DNA from: JACDAN01 sp963802375
Lineage (GTDB): Bacteria; Actinomycetota; Thermoleophilia; Gaiellales; Gaiellaceae
Reading direction: 5' to 3'
Assembly: GCA_963802375.1 (NCBI GenBank)
Contig: CAWDIJ010000005.1
Span: 310,001 to 374,000 of the forward strand
DNA: 64,000 nucleotides
Part shown: in pieces, positions 8,328 to 15,202 of the stretch
How the letters are laid out: each line of letters opens with the position of its first letter
Numbering within the stretch: the first letter of the stretch is position 1
The notes under the pieces: generated by a model
What the model saw: only the letters and a program-made list of their open reading frames with translations
Told to the model about the DNA's origin: nothing
The model's database searches: none
Position numbers and translations under genes: made by a program

Positions 8328-8397
8328 CCGCCGGGCCTCGGCGGGATCGTTGATCGAGGTCAGGCCGGCGGTCTCGACAACCGCGCGGATCCAGTCC

Positions 8398-9084
8398 TCA
8401 AGAACTGGGAAAGACGACGACGAAGCGATTCGGCTCGGTCCCCTCGCTGGTCGTCTCGACCCCGGGTGCGTCCTTGAGCTCGATGTGGACGATCTTCCGC
8501 TCGACCGCGGTCATCGGCTCGAGCTCGACGCGATCGCCACGCCGCAGCGCGTCGTCCGCGGCCCGGCGCGCCATCGCACCGAGCGACGCCTCTCGCCGGG
8601 CCCGGTACCCCGCGGCATCCACGATCGCCGGTGTTCCCGGCAGCCGGCGGGCCAGAATCGCGTTCACGAGGTACTGCACGCCGTCGATCGTCTGGCCATG
8701 GCGTCCGATCAGCAGGCCGAGATCGCGACCGGAGCATGTGGCCACGACGGCGTCCTCCCGCTCGTGGATGTCGATACGGCACTGAACCCCCATCCCGGCC
8801 GTGATGTGCGCGACCAGCTCGCGTACGAGAGATGCGACCTCGCTCTCGTCCGCCGGCGGCTCCTCGTCGGGCACGGTCGCCGCGCCGTCCTCGTCGACCG
8901 TCGCAACCACTCGGGCCGGCGAGTAGCCGACGCCGAGCAGGCCGCGCTCGCCCTCCGCGACCACCTGGAAGTGCACCGCCGACTTGTCCAGACCGGGACT
9001 GAGCCGCTCGAGCTCACGAACAGCCGCCCACTTCGCCTCGCCAACGGTCTCGCCCGTCGCCTCGACGCTGAGCTCCGCGGTCAC
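8398..9084 (-). CDS. jag: RNA-binding protein Jag/KhpB (Jag-N, KH and R3H domains)
   Basis: A 228-residue protein with the three-domain Jag order. The N-terminal Jag domain has VEATGETVGEAKW and GERGLLGVGYSPARV. The KH domain has GLLIGRHGQTIDGVQYLVN near residue 130. The R3H domain ends the protein with the ERKIVH pair. KhpB proteins bind RNA and affect division and envelope synthesis in Gram-positive bacteria. The GTG start at 9084 overlaps the yidC stop by four bases (GTGA), with AGGAG directly before it. It lies in the standard yidC-jag-rsmG order. Confidence 0.9.
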   Translation of the reverse strand: MTAELSVEATGETVGEAKWAAVRELERLSPGLDKSAVHFQVVAEGERGLLGVGYSPARVVATVDEDGAATVPDEEPPADESEVASLVRELVAHITAGMGVQCRIDIHEREDAVVATCSGRDLGLLIGRHGQTIDGVQYLVNAILARRLPGTPAIVDAAGYRARREASLGAMARRAADDALRRGDRVELEPMTAVERKIVHIELKDAPGVETTSEGTEPNRFVVVFPSS

Positions 9085-9929
9085 CTCCTGGCGCCCCTCT
9101 TTTTCTTCTTCCGCTTGACCCGGCGAGCCTGTCCCTGAGGCGTATGTGCCTGCGCTGCGGCCTCCGGCTCGGCAGGAGCTGCGCCGTCCTCCTGCTCGCT
9201 CTTGGGAGGCGTCCGCGACGAGCGCTTCACCGGCTCGGGGGCAGCCTTCGCGCGCAGGCCGCGCGTGACGATCCCCTGCCCGACCGTCCAGAGGTTCGTC
9301 GTCATCCAGTAGATCAGCAGCCCGACCGGGAAGACCGTGCCGCCGGGCGGATCGAGGATGAAGATCGCGAAGATGAACGGCAGGACGAGGAAGATGATGC
9401 GCTGGCCCCTGCTCTGCGTCGGCATGAACCAGGTCGACGCCACCTGGCTGGCCACATAGACGGCAAGTAGCACGTAGCCGGACCAGTGCGCCGTGATGTT
9501 CGCGGTGATGTCTGGGACGAACTGGAGCCAGCCGAGATCCGACGCCGGGTACTCCGGATAGATCTCCTCGTCGAAGTCCCGCAGCACGAAGTACAACGCG
9601 AAGAAGATCGGGATCTGCGGGATGATCGGCAGGCACGAGGAGGCCGGATTGATCTGGTTCTCCTTGTAGAACTTCATCAGCTCTTCGTTCTGCTTTCGGC
9701 GGTCGTTCTTGAAGCGCTTCTGGATCGCCTTCATTTCCGGCAGGTGCTCCTGCATCCGCTGCATCGAGTGGATCTGGCGAACGGTGAGCGGGACGAGCAG
9801 CATGCGGACGGCGATCGTCAGCGCCACGATCGACCAGGCCCAGGTAAGTCCGAGCGTCGTGTGGAGCCACTCGAGCGCCCACGTGAGGACGTCCTCGATC
9901 GGCGTGAGGATGCTGAGAAACCCGATCAT
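9081..9929 (-). CDS. yidC: Membrane protein insertase YidC (Oxa1 family)
   Basis: A 282-residue short Gram-positive type insertase starting at ATG 9929 (MIGFLSILTPIEDVL). Membrane segments include WSIVALTIAVRMLLVPLTV, whose arginine is the one used in the hydrophilic groove, then IPIFFALYFVL and later helices ending in PVGLLIYWMTTNLWTVGQGI. The QRMQEHLPEMKAIQKRFKND coiled-coil region sits between helices 1 and 2. The C-terminus is strongly basic (VKRKKKKRGARR), which may bind ribosomes. The start overlaps the yidD stop by four bases (ATGA). Confidence 0.93.
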   Translation of the reverse strand: MIGFLSILTPIEDVLTWALEWLHTTLGLTWAWSIVALTIAVRMLLVPLTVRQIHSMQRMQEHLPEMKAIQKRFKNDRRKQNEELMKFYKENQINPASSCLPIIPQIPIFFALYFVLRDFDEEIYPEYPASDLGWLQFVPDITANITAHWSGYVLLAVYVASQVASTWFMPTQSRGQRIIFLVLPFIFAIFILDPPGGTVFPVGLLIYWMTTNLWTVGQGIVTRGLRAKAAPEPVKRSSRTPPKSEQEDGAAPAEPEAAAQAHTPQGQARRVKRKKKKRGARR

Positions 9930-10153
9930 CGAAGCAGCCGCTGGTCCTCGGCCTTGTCCACGCCGCCGTGGCTCCATGGGTTGCAGCGGAGCAGCCGCCA
10001 GCCTGCGAGGATCGACCCGCGCACGAGCCCGTACCGGCGCAGGGCGTCCAGCGCGTACTGCGAGCAAGACGGGTGGTACTTGCAGGTCGCCGGAAACAGC
10101 GCTCCGAGCGTGTAGCGGTAGGCGTAGACGCCTGCGATCCCGACGTACCTCAT
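9926..10153 (-). CDS. yidD: Membrane protein insertion efficiency factor YidD
   Basis: A 75-residue protein with the YidD signature: YRYTLGALFPATCKYHPSCS with its cysteine pair, then YALDALRRYGLVRG and GWRLLRCNPW. YidD assists YidC-dependent insertion. The ATG start at 10153 overlaps the rnpA stop by four bases, and its stop overlaps the yidC start by four bases, so rnpA, yidD and yidC are tightly coupled. Confidence 0.95.
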   Translation of the reverse strand: MRYVGIAGVYAYRYTLGALFPATCKYHPSCSQYALDALRRYGLVRGSILAGWRLLRCNPWSHGGVDKAEDQRLLR

Positions 10154-10500
10154 GCGCGTGCCTTGCCCAGGACTTCCTCGAGGCGCTCGCGCATCCAGTC
10201 GGCGCCGCGGCTCTCCTCGGCCTCGCCGAGCGGCGCGCGGACCAGCAGCACGTAGTCGGTCCCCGGCGGCACTTCGTCGAGGAGCTCACGCCAGCCTTCG
10301 CGAAGACGCCGCTTGATCCGGTTTCGCGTCACGGCGCTGCCGATCTTCTTCGGGATCGCGATCCCGAGACGAACGTCACCGTCCCCGTCGCCCTCTCGGT
10401 CGAACCGGTAGAGGACGAGATAACGCGTCGAGACGGACCGGCCGTGCCGGTAGACGGCGTCGAAGTCGCGCGAGCGTGAAAGACGGTTGCGACGTTGCAC
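10150..10500 (-). CDS. rnpA: Ribonuclease P protein component
   Basis: A 116-residue basic protein that binds the RNase P RNA and helps process the 5' ends of tRNAs. It shows the family start RLSRSRDFDAVYRHGRSV and the RNR signature region AVTRNRIKRRLREGWREL near residue 58. The GTG start at 10500 is 23 bp after the rpmH stop. The order rpmH-rnpA-yidD-yidC is the usual one at bacterial origins. Confidence 0.95.
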   Translation of the reverse strand: MQRRNRLSRSRDFDAVYRHGRSVSTRYLVLYRFDREGDGDGDVRLGIAIPKKIGSAVTRNRIKRRLREGWRELLDEVPPGTDYVLLVRAPLGEAEESRGADWMRERLEEVLGKARA

Positions 10501-10523
10501 GGCGGCGGGCTTCTCGCCGCCGG

Positions 10524-10658
10524 CTAGGCGGAGAGCCGCTTCCGCCCGCGCGCGCGCCGCCGCTTGAGGATGGCGCGGCCGGCCTTGGAAGACATCCGCT
10601 GCCGGAAGCCGTGACGCCGCTTCCGTCTACGCACGTTGGGCTGGTAGGTCCGTTTCAC
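10524..10658 (-). CDS. rpmH: 50S ribosomal protein L34
   Basis: A 44-residue, extremely basic protein. It begins at GTG 10658 with KRTYQPNVRRRKRRHGF and continues RMSSKAGRAILKRRRARG, the near-invariant L34 sequence. The open frame extends much farther upstream through the origin region, but only this part is conserved. It is the first gene of the leftward operon. A TATACT sequence on the minus strand (10705-10710) is a candidate -10 box about 47 bases before the start; no convincing -35 was seen. Confidence 0.97.
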   Translation of the reverse strand: MKRTYQPNVRRRKRRHGFRQRMSSKAGRAILKRRRARGRKRLSA

Positions 10659-10980
10659 AGTCCGAATGAAAGGGTGGGACGCGCCTCGATCGGGGCGCGG
10701 CGCCAGTATAGAGAGACAATCTCGTATCAGTTTTTCCACAGCCTGAACGGGCAACACGCCGGACGAAAACGTCCTGCGAGTCAGGCGTTTTCCCCAATGA
10801 ATACAGGTCAAGATCTGCCGCTTTCCACACCTGTGGAGGGTCCTGTGGACATTGAGGAAATCCCTGCAAATTGGCGGGTTTTTGGCCATTTGGAGACTCC
10901 CGCGAAGGCTTTGAACCGCGTCCGCGACGCTGCTATGCTCGCCACTTTCCGGCAGCGCGAGGGAGGAACGAACAGTCAGC
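10659..10980. other. Probable oriC / rpmH-dnaA intergenic region
   Basis: This 322-bp gap has no gene and is visibly more AT-rich than its surroundings. It holds five DnaA-box-like 9-mers: TTTTCCACA 10732-10740, TTTTCCCCA 10788-10796, CTTTCCACA 10821-10829, and, reversed, TGTGGAGGG 10832-10840 and TGTGGACAT 10844-10852. The last three are closely packed with alternating orientation. The divergent rpmH and dnaA promoters flank it. None matches TTATCCACA perfectly. A second group of sites lies in the dnaA-dnaN gap, so the exact origin could be either or both. Confidence 0.7.
10911..10939 (+). promoter_or_regulatory. dnaA promoter
   Basis: TTGAAC at 10911-10916 and TATGCT at 10934-10939 are separated by 17 bases, close to the sigma-70 consensus. 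The predicted transcript start is about 10946, leaving a leader of about 35 bases with GGGAGG at 10961-10966 before the GTG start of dnaA. Confidence 0.7.
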
Positions 10981-12333
10981 GTGAAGCGCCAGCAGTTGCT
11001 CACTGCAGAGGATCTGTGGACCGAGGTTTCGGAGCGCCTGCGGGCAGCCCTCAACGATAAGACCTACCGCACCTGGTTCTCCCAGGCGGAGGGTCTCGAC
11101 CTGTCGGACCAGTCGTTCGTCCTCTCCGTCCCCAACGACTTCACCCGCGAGTGGATCGAGAGCCACTTTCTCGGGCTGATCAACGCAGCCGTCCGAGATG
11201 CGACGGGACACGAGCGGCGCATCAAGCTTTCCGTAAGCCATGTCGAGAACGGTGGCGGGGCCGGGCCGGAGGAGAAGGCCGAGGTCGAGGACCCGCCTCG
11301 GATCGAGGGGTTGAACGAGAAGTACACGTTCGACTCGTTCGTCATCGGCTCGTCGAATCGCTTTGCTCACGCGGCCGCGCTGGCCGTGGCAGAGGCACCG
11401 GCCCAGGCGTACAACCCCCTCTTCATCTACGGCGGCACCGGGCTCGGGAAGACGCACCTCCTTCAGGCGATCGGCCACTACATCGGCGAGCACTCGAGGG
11501 ACCTGTCCGTCTGTTACGTGACGAGCGAGCGCTTCATGAACGACTTCATCAACTCGCTTCGCGACAAGCGGATCGAGGGCTTTAAACAGCGCTACCGCAC
11601 GTTCGGCGTCCTCCTGATCGACGACATCCAGTTCCTCGAGCACAAAGAGCGGATCCAGGAGGAGTTCTTCCACACGTTCAACACGCTCTACGAGGCCGGT
11701 AAGCAGATCGTGATCTCGTCGGACCGCCCTCCACGCCAGATCGCGACGCTGGAGCAACGACTTCGCTCGCGCTTCGAGTGGGGCCTGATGACGGACATCC
11801 AACCGCCTGACCTCGAGACCCGGATCGCGATCCTGCAGAAGAAGGTGCGCACGGACGGGATCCAGGTCGCGGACCCACAACTCCTCACGTTCATCGCCGG
11901 CCGGGTTTCGACCAACATCCGTGAGCTCGAAGGCGCGCTTACGCGGGTCGTGGCCTTCTCCTCACTGACGGGGCGCCCGATGACCGTCGACCTGGCCCGA
12001 GACGTCCTTCGCGACGTCTTCCCCCAGGGGGAAGCCGCGCAAGTCTCGATCGAGCGGATCCAGGACGAGGTTTCAGAGCGCTTCGGTCTCTCCAAGGAGG
12101 AGCTGATCGGCGACCGGCGCTCGCAGAACATCGTCTATCCACGACAGGTCGCGATGTACCTCTCGCGCGAGCTCACGGATTCGTCGCTCCCACGCATCGG
12201 TAGGCACTTCGGCGGGCGCGACCACACGACGGTCATCCACGCGACCTCGAAGATCGCTCGGCTGATTCGCGAGGATCGCTCTGTGTACAACCTTGTGCAG
12301 GAGTTGACCGCGCGCGTCAAGCAGGCCGGGTAA
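10981..12333 (+). CDS. dnaA: Chromosomal replication initiator protein DnaA
   Basis: A 450-residue AAA+ initiator that binds DnaA boxes and melts the origin. Domain I has LTAEDLWTEVSERLRAALN. Domain II is very short. Domain III has Walker A GGTGLGKTHLLQAIG near residue 151, Walker B LLIDDIQFLEHK near 211 and the arginine-finger region LEQRLRSRFEWGL. Domain IV ends with RHFGGRDHTTVIHA near 410. The GTG start at 10981 has GGGAGG 14 bases upstream, a slightly long spacing, but domain I begins correctly there. It is divergent from rpmH. Confidence 0.97.
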   Translation: MKRQQLLTAEDLWTEVSERLRAALNDKTYRTWFSQAEGLDLSDQSFVLSVPNDFTREWIESHFLGLINAAVRDATGHERRIKLSVSHVENGGGAGPEEKAEVEDPPRIEGLNEKYTFDSFVIGSSNRFAHAAALAVAEAPAQAYNPLFIYGGTGLGKTHLLQAIGHYIGEHSRDLSVCYVTSERFMNDFINSLRDKRIEGFKQRYRTFGVLLIDDIQFLEHKERIQEEFFHTFNTLYEAGKQIVISSDRPPRQIATLEQRLRSRFEWGLMTDIQPPDLETRIAILQKKVRTDGIQVADPQLLTFIAGRVSTNIRELEGALTRVVAFSSLTGRPMTVDLARDVLRDVFPQGEAAQVSIERIQDEVSERFGLSKEELIGDRRSQNIVYPRQVAMYLSRELTDSSLPRIGRHFGGRDHTTVIHATSKIARLIREDRSVYNLVQELTARVKQAG

Positions 12334-12490
12334 AACTGTGGATGTCTTGAGCGCTTCTCGCGAACCCTGTGCAAAGCGGCTGTTTGTCCCCCGCCTGTGT
12401 CCCCAGGCAGATCACGCTTACCGAGCCGAACTCCGCCGTCTTCCCCGGGATCCACACTCCCTACAACTACTACAAGCTTTTTCTTTCTAA
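12334..12490. other. dnaA-dnaN spacer with DnaA-box-like sites and an AT-rich tract
   Basis: The spacer holds TGTGGATGT at 12337-12345 (reverse of ACATCCACA, starting four bases after the dnaA stop) and GGATCCACA at 12448-12456. A pyrimidine-rich, A/T-rich stretch at about 12461-12490 precedes dnaN and could be an unwinding element. In streptomycetes and mycobacteria oriC lies in exactly this gap, so it competes with 10659-10980 for the origin function. No gene is present. Confidence 0.5.
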
Positions 12491-13621
12491 ATGCTAGAAG
12501 CAGAGACTGTGGTTCAAGGCACGTCGTTGAAGCTCTCGGTTTCACGAGAGGAACTGACCCGTCAGGTTGGCGTCGTGTCGCGAGCTGCCTCCACGCGAAC
12601 GACCGTGCAGGTGCTCGCCGGGTTGCTGCTTCGCGCCGGCGAAGGAAGGCTGGAGCTCGCTGCGACCGATATGGAGATCTCGCTGCGCTCCTCGTTGGAA
12701 GCGAACGTGGAGTCAGAGGGTGCGGTCGTCGTGCCAAGCAAGCTGTTGGCTGACCTGGTGCGGCTCCTCCCGGGAGACGACGTGTCGATCGAGCATCGCT
12801 CCGGCGAAGGCGTCGTGGAGATCGTCAGCGGTGCTGCGACGTACCGGTTACACACCTACAACGCCGAGGATTTTCCGCGATTGCCAGAGGCGTCCACGGT
12901 GGAGCCGATGTCCGTGGATACGGATGCGCTGCTCGAGACAGCGGCTCGCGTCAGTCGCGCAGCGTCGCGGGACGAGTCACGGCCGGTCTTGACCGGGATC
13001 CTCGTTCGCTTCGAAGGCGAGAAGCTCGTCATGGCGGCGACAGACTCATATCGCCTCGCCGTCAAGGAGACGTCCATGGGCTCGAGTGGCCCAGAGCTTG
13101 ATGCGATCGTGCCGGCGCGCGCGCTCGGTGAGCTGACGCGGATCACCCAGGGCGAGGGCCTCGAGATCGGCGTGCTCGAGAACCAGGTGATCTTCACGAC
13201 CGACGGCGTGCTTCTCACGACCCGGCGCATCGAGGGCCAGTTTCCGAACTACCGGCAGCTTCTGCCGGAGACGTTTGAGCACGAGTTGGCGCTCAACCGC
13301 GACGAGCTGCTCGAAGTCGTCCGGCGTGTGTCGGTGATGGCGCAGCGGAACGCGCCCATCCGTCTGCGGTTTGCCGAGGGCGAGCTCACGGTGTCGGCGC
13401 AGACGCAGGACGTCGGCGAGGCGCGCGAGACGATGCCGGCGCCGTTCTCCGCGGAGCCGCTCGAGATCGGCTTCAACCCCGACTTCCTGCGGGACGGCAT
13501 CGAGTCCGTCGAGGGCGACGAGGTGCGTCTGAAGCTGATCAGCTCACTCCGCCCGGCTGTGATCCAAGGCGAAGGCGACGATTTCTCGTACCTGATCATG
13601 CCGATCCGCCTCGCCGGCTAG
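12491..13621 (+). CDS. dnaN: DNA polymerase III beta sliding clamp
   Basis: A clamp of up to 376 residues that tethers the replicative polymerase. It shows LSVSREELTRQVGVVSRAAS at the N-terminus, SRPVLTGILVRFEG in the middle and the C-terminal SYLIMPIRLAG that is nearly invariant. Three starts compete: ATG 12491, GTG 12509 and TTG 12527. TTG 12527 would give the family-typical KLSVSREEL start. None has a good ribosome site; an AAGG lies eight bases before the TTG. I keep the longest form. The recF frame begins five bases after its stop. Confidence 0.95.
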   Translation: MLEAETVVQGTSLKLSVSREELTRQVGVVSRAASTRTTVQVLAGLLLRAGEGRLELAATDMEISLRSSLEANVESEGAVVVPSKLLADLVRLLPGDDVSIEHRSGEGVVEIVSGAATYRLHTYNAEDFPRLPEASTVEPMSVDTDALLETAARVSRAASRDESRPVLTGILVRFEGEKLVMAATDSYRLAVKETSMGSSGPELDAIVPARALGELTRITQGEGLEIGVLENQVIFTTDGVLLTTRRIEGQFPNYRQLLPETFEHELALNRDELLEVVRRVSVMAQRNAPIRLRFAEGELTVSAQTQDVGEARETMPAPFSAEPLEIGFNPDFLRDGIESVEGDEVRLKLISSLRPAVIQGEGDDFSYLIMPIRLAG

Positions 13622-13626
13622 CCGGG

Positions 13627-14691
13627 CTGATCGTCGAGACGCTCTCGCTCCGCGACTACCGCTCGTACTCGCGCCTCGAGCTCGAGCTTGAACGCGGGCT
13701 CGTGCTTGCAGTCGGGCCGAACGGCGCGGGCAAGACGAACCTGCTCGAGAGCCTCCATCTGGCGACACAGGGCTTCTCGCCGAGGACGCGGACCGACGCG
13801 CAGCTGATCCGCTTCGGCGCCGACGCGTCTCGCGTGGTGGTGGCCGGTGAGCACGGCGGGTCGCCTGTCGAGGTCGAGGTGAGGCTCAAGAGCGGCGAGG
13901 CAAAGCGGGCGCGGCTGAACGGCGCTGCACTGCGGGCCGCGGAGGAGCTCCGCACGCGGCTTCCGACGCTCGTCTTCACACCGGACCGGCTGTCGATCGT
14001 GAAGGGCGGCCCCGCGGTGCGCCGCGCCTACTTCGACCGCTCGCTCGGACGGCTCTTCCCAAGCAGGTCTGCGGCCTCGACCGACTACGGGTCCGCGCTT
14101 GCGCAGCGAAACGGCGCTCTCAGGAGGGTTGCCGCCGGCTTCTCGACGACAGAGGCGCTCGAGCCCTGGACGACCCGGGTGTCGGACCTGGGCGCTGTGC
14201 TCGTTGTTGCCCGCCGCGAGCTCGTCCGGATGCTCTCGCCGGTGTTTGAGGCCGTTGCCGGGGAGCTTCGGCTCGAGGACGCCGAGCTGACGTACGAGGG
14301 CGAGCCCGTTAGCGCCAAGGAGCTCGATGCACGGCTCGACCAGGACCTCGCGCGGGGTTTCACGGGGATGGGGCCGCACCTGCACGACGTCGCGGTGGTA
14401 GCCGGAGACCGCGATCTCCGGAGCTTTGGCTCGCAGGGCGAGCAGCGGCTCGCAGTGCTGTCGCTACTGCTCGCGGAGGCGGATCTCCTCGCCGAGCGTG
14501 GTCCCGCCCCGCCGCTCCTACTCCTGGACGACGTGCTTTCGGAGCTCGATCCCGAGCGCCGGGCGACTCTCGCGGCCCGGGTGCGGCAAGCCGGCGGCCA
14601 GGCGCTGCTGACCGCAACTTCCGCGGCGGCACTGCCTGACACGCCGGACCTCCTCGTCGAGGTCAAGCCTGGCTCGGCGGTGCCTGCGTGA
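13627..14691 (+). CDS. recF: DNA replication and repair protein RecF, apparent CTG start
   Basis: An SMC-like ATPase for recombinational gap repair, about 354 residues. Walker A GPNGAGKTNLLE lies at residue 30 if translation starts at CTG 13627, the usual position for RecF. The signature RSFGSQGEQRLAVLSLLLAE and Walker B LLLLDDVLSELDPERR follow near 300. The first canonical start in frame is GTG 13702, which would remove the first strand and put Walker A almost at residue 5. The conserved ETLSLRDYRSYSRLELEL lies upstream of that GTG. CTG 13627 is five bases past the dnaN stop, so coupled initiation is likely. The 3' end overlaps dciA by four bases. Confidence 0.92.
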   Translation: MIVETLSLRDYRSYSRLELELERGLVLAVGPNGAGKTNLLESLHLATQGFSPRTRTDAQLIRFGADASRVVVAGEHGGSPVEVEVRLKSGEAKRARLNGAALRAAEELRTRLPTLVFTPDRLSIVKGGPAVRRAYFDRSLGRLFPSRSAASTDYGSALAQRNGALRRVAAGFSTTEALEPWTTRVSDLGAVLVVARRELVRMLSPVFEAVAGELRLEDAELTYEGEPVSAKELDARLDQDLARGFTGMGPHLHDVAVVAGDRDLRSFGSQGEQRLAVLSLLLAEADLLAERGPAPPLLLLDDVLSELDPERRATLAARVRQAGGQALLTATSAAALPDTPDLLVEVKPGSAVPA

Positions 14692-15155
14692 AGCCCGAGC
14701 GCATCGGCCGGGATGTTCGGCGTGAGCTCGACCGGTTCGGGCCGGCCGGAGCCATCGCCGACGTCGTCGCCGTCTGGCCGGACGCGGTCGGCGACTCGAT
14801 CTCGCGGAACGCCTGGCCCGCTCGCATCGCCCGCGACGGAACGCTCCACGTGTCGACGAGCTCCTCCGCATGGGCATTCGAGCTCGGGCTGCTCCAGGCC
14901 GACCTCCAACAGCGGCTTGCCGAGCAGCTTGGAGACCGGGCTCCGACGCAGCTCCGGTTTGCGCCCGGACGGCTCCCGGAGCCCCCCGCGCCCGACGCCG
15001 GCGACGTCGCTCGACGCGCCCCCGAAGTCACCGAGCAGCACCTGCAAGCCGGGGAGGAAGTGGCAGCGGCGATCTCGGATGAAAATCTGCGCAAACTTGT
15101 CGCGAAAGCGGCCGCGGCAAGCCTCGCCAAGCCGTCGGACGACCGCTCTGTCTGA
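14688..15155 (+). CDS. dciA: DciA-like helicase-loading protein (DUF721)
   Basis: A 155-residue protein at the usual actinobacterial DUF721 position between recF and gyrB. The domain has VVAVWPDAVGDSISRNAWPARI, then GTLHVSTSSSAWAFELGLLQ and RLAEQLGDRAPTQLRF. Members of this family include DciA, which delivers the replicative helicase DnaB in bacteria lacking DnaC. After residue 100 comes a Pro/Ala/Glu-rich linker and a short helical tail. The GTG start at 14688 overlaps the recF stop (GTGA). Confidence 0.85.
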   Translation: MKPERIGRDVRRELDRFGPAGAIADVVAVWPDAVGDSISRNAWPARIARDGTLHVSTSSSAWAFELGLLQADLQQRLAEQLGDRAPTQLRFAPGRLPEPPAPDAGDVARRAPEVTEQHLQAGEEVAAAISDENLRKLVAKAAAASLAKPSDDRSV

Positions 15156-15202
15156 TAGACTGTCATCAGCCCTGAAAGCGGCATTTTGCAGGGCTTTTTC
15201 TC
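15156..15202 (+). promoter_or_regulatory. gyrB leader: -10 box and terminator-like hairpin covering the ribosome site
   Basis: TAGACT at 15156-15161 is a likely -10 box, putting the transcript start near 15168. That is the first base of a perfect seven-pair stem, AGCCCTG (15168-15174) with CAGGGCT (15189-15195), followed by a T-rich run ending just before ATG 15203. The only ribosome-site-like bases, AGGG at 15190-15193, lie inside the 3' arm. The leader therefore looks like an intrinsic terminator or ribosome-site sequestering hairpin. No convincing -35 was seen. Confidence 0.55.

Noticed and set aside
7827..8402. rsmG as a truncated pseudogene
   Set aside because: The conserved N-terminal block is present in frame upstream; only the start codon is unusual.
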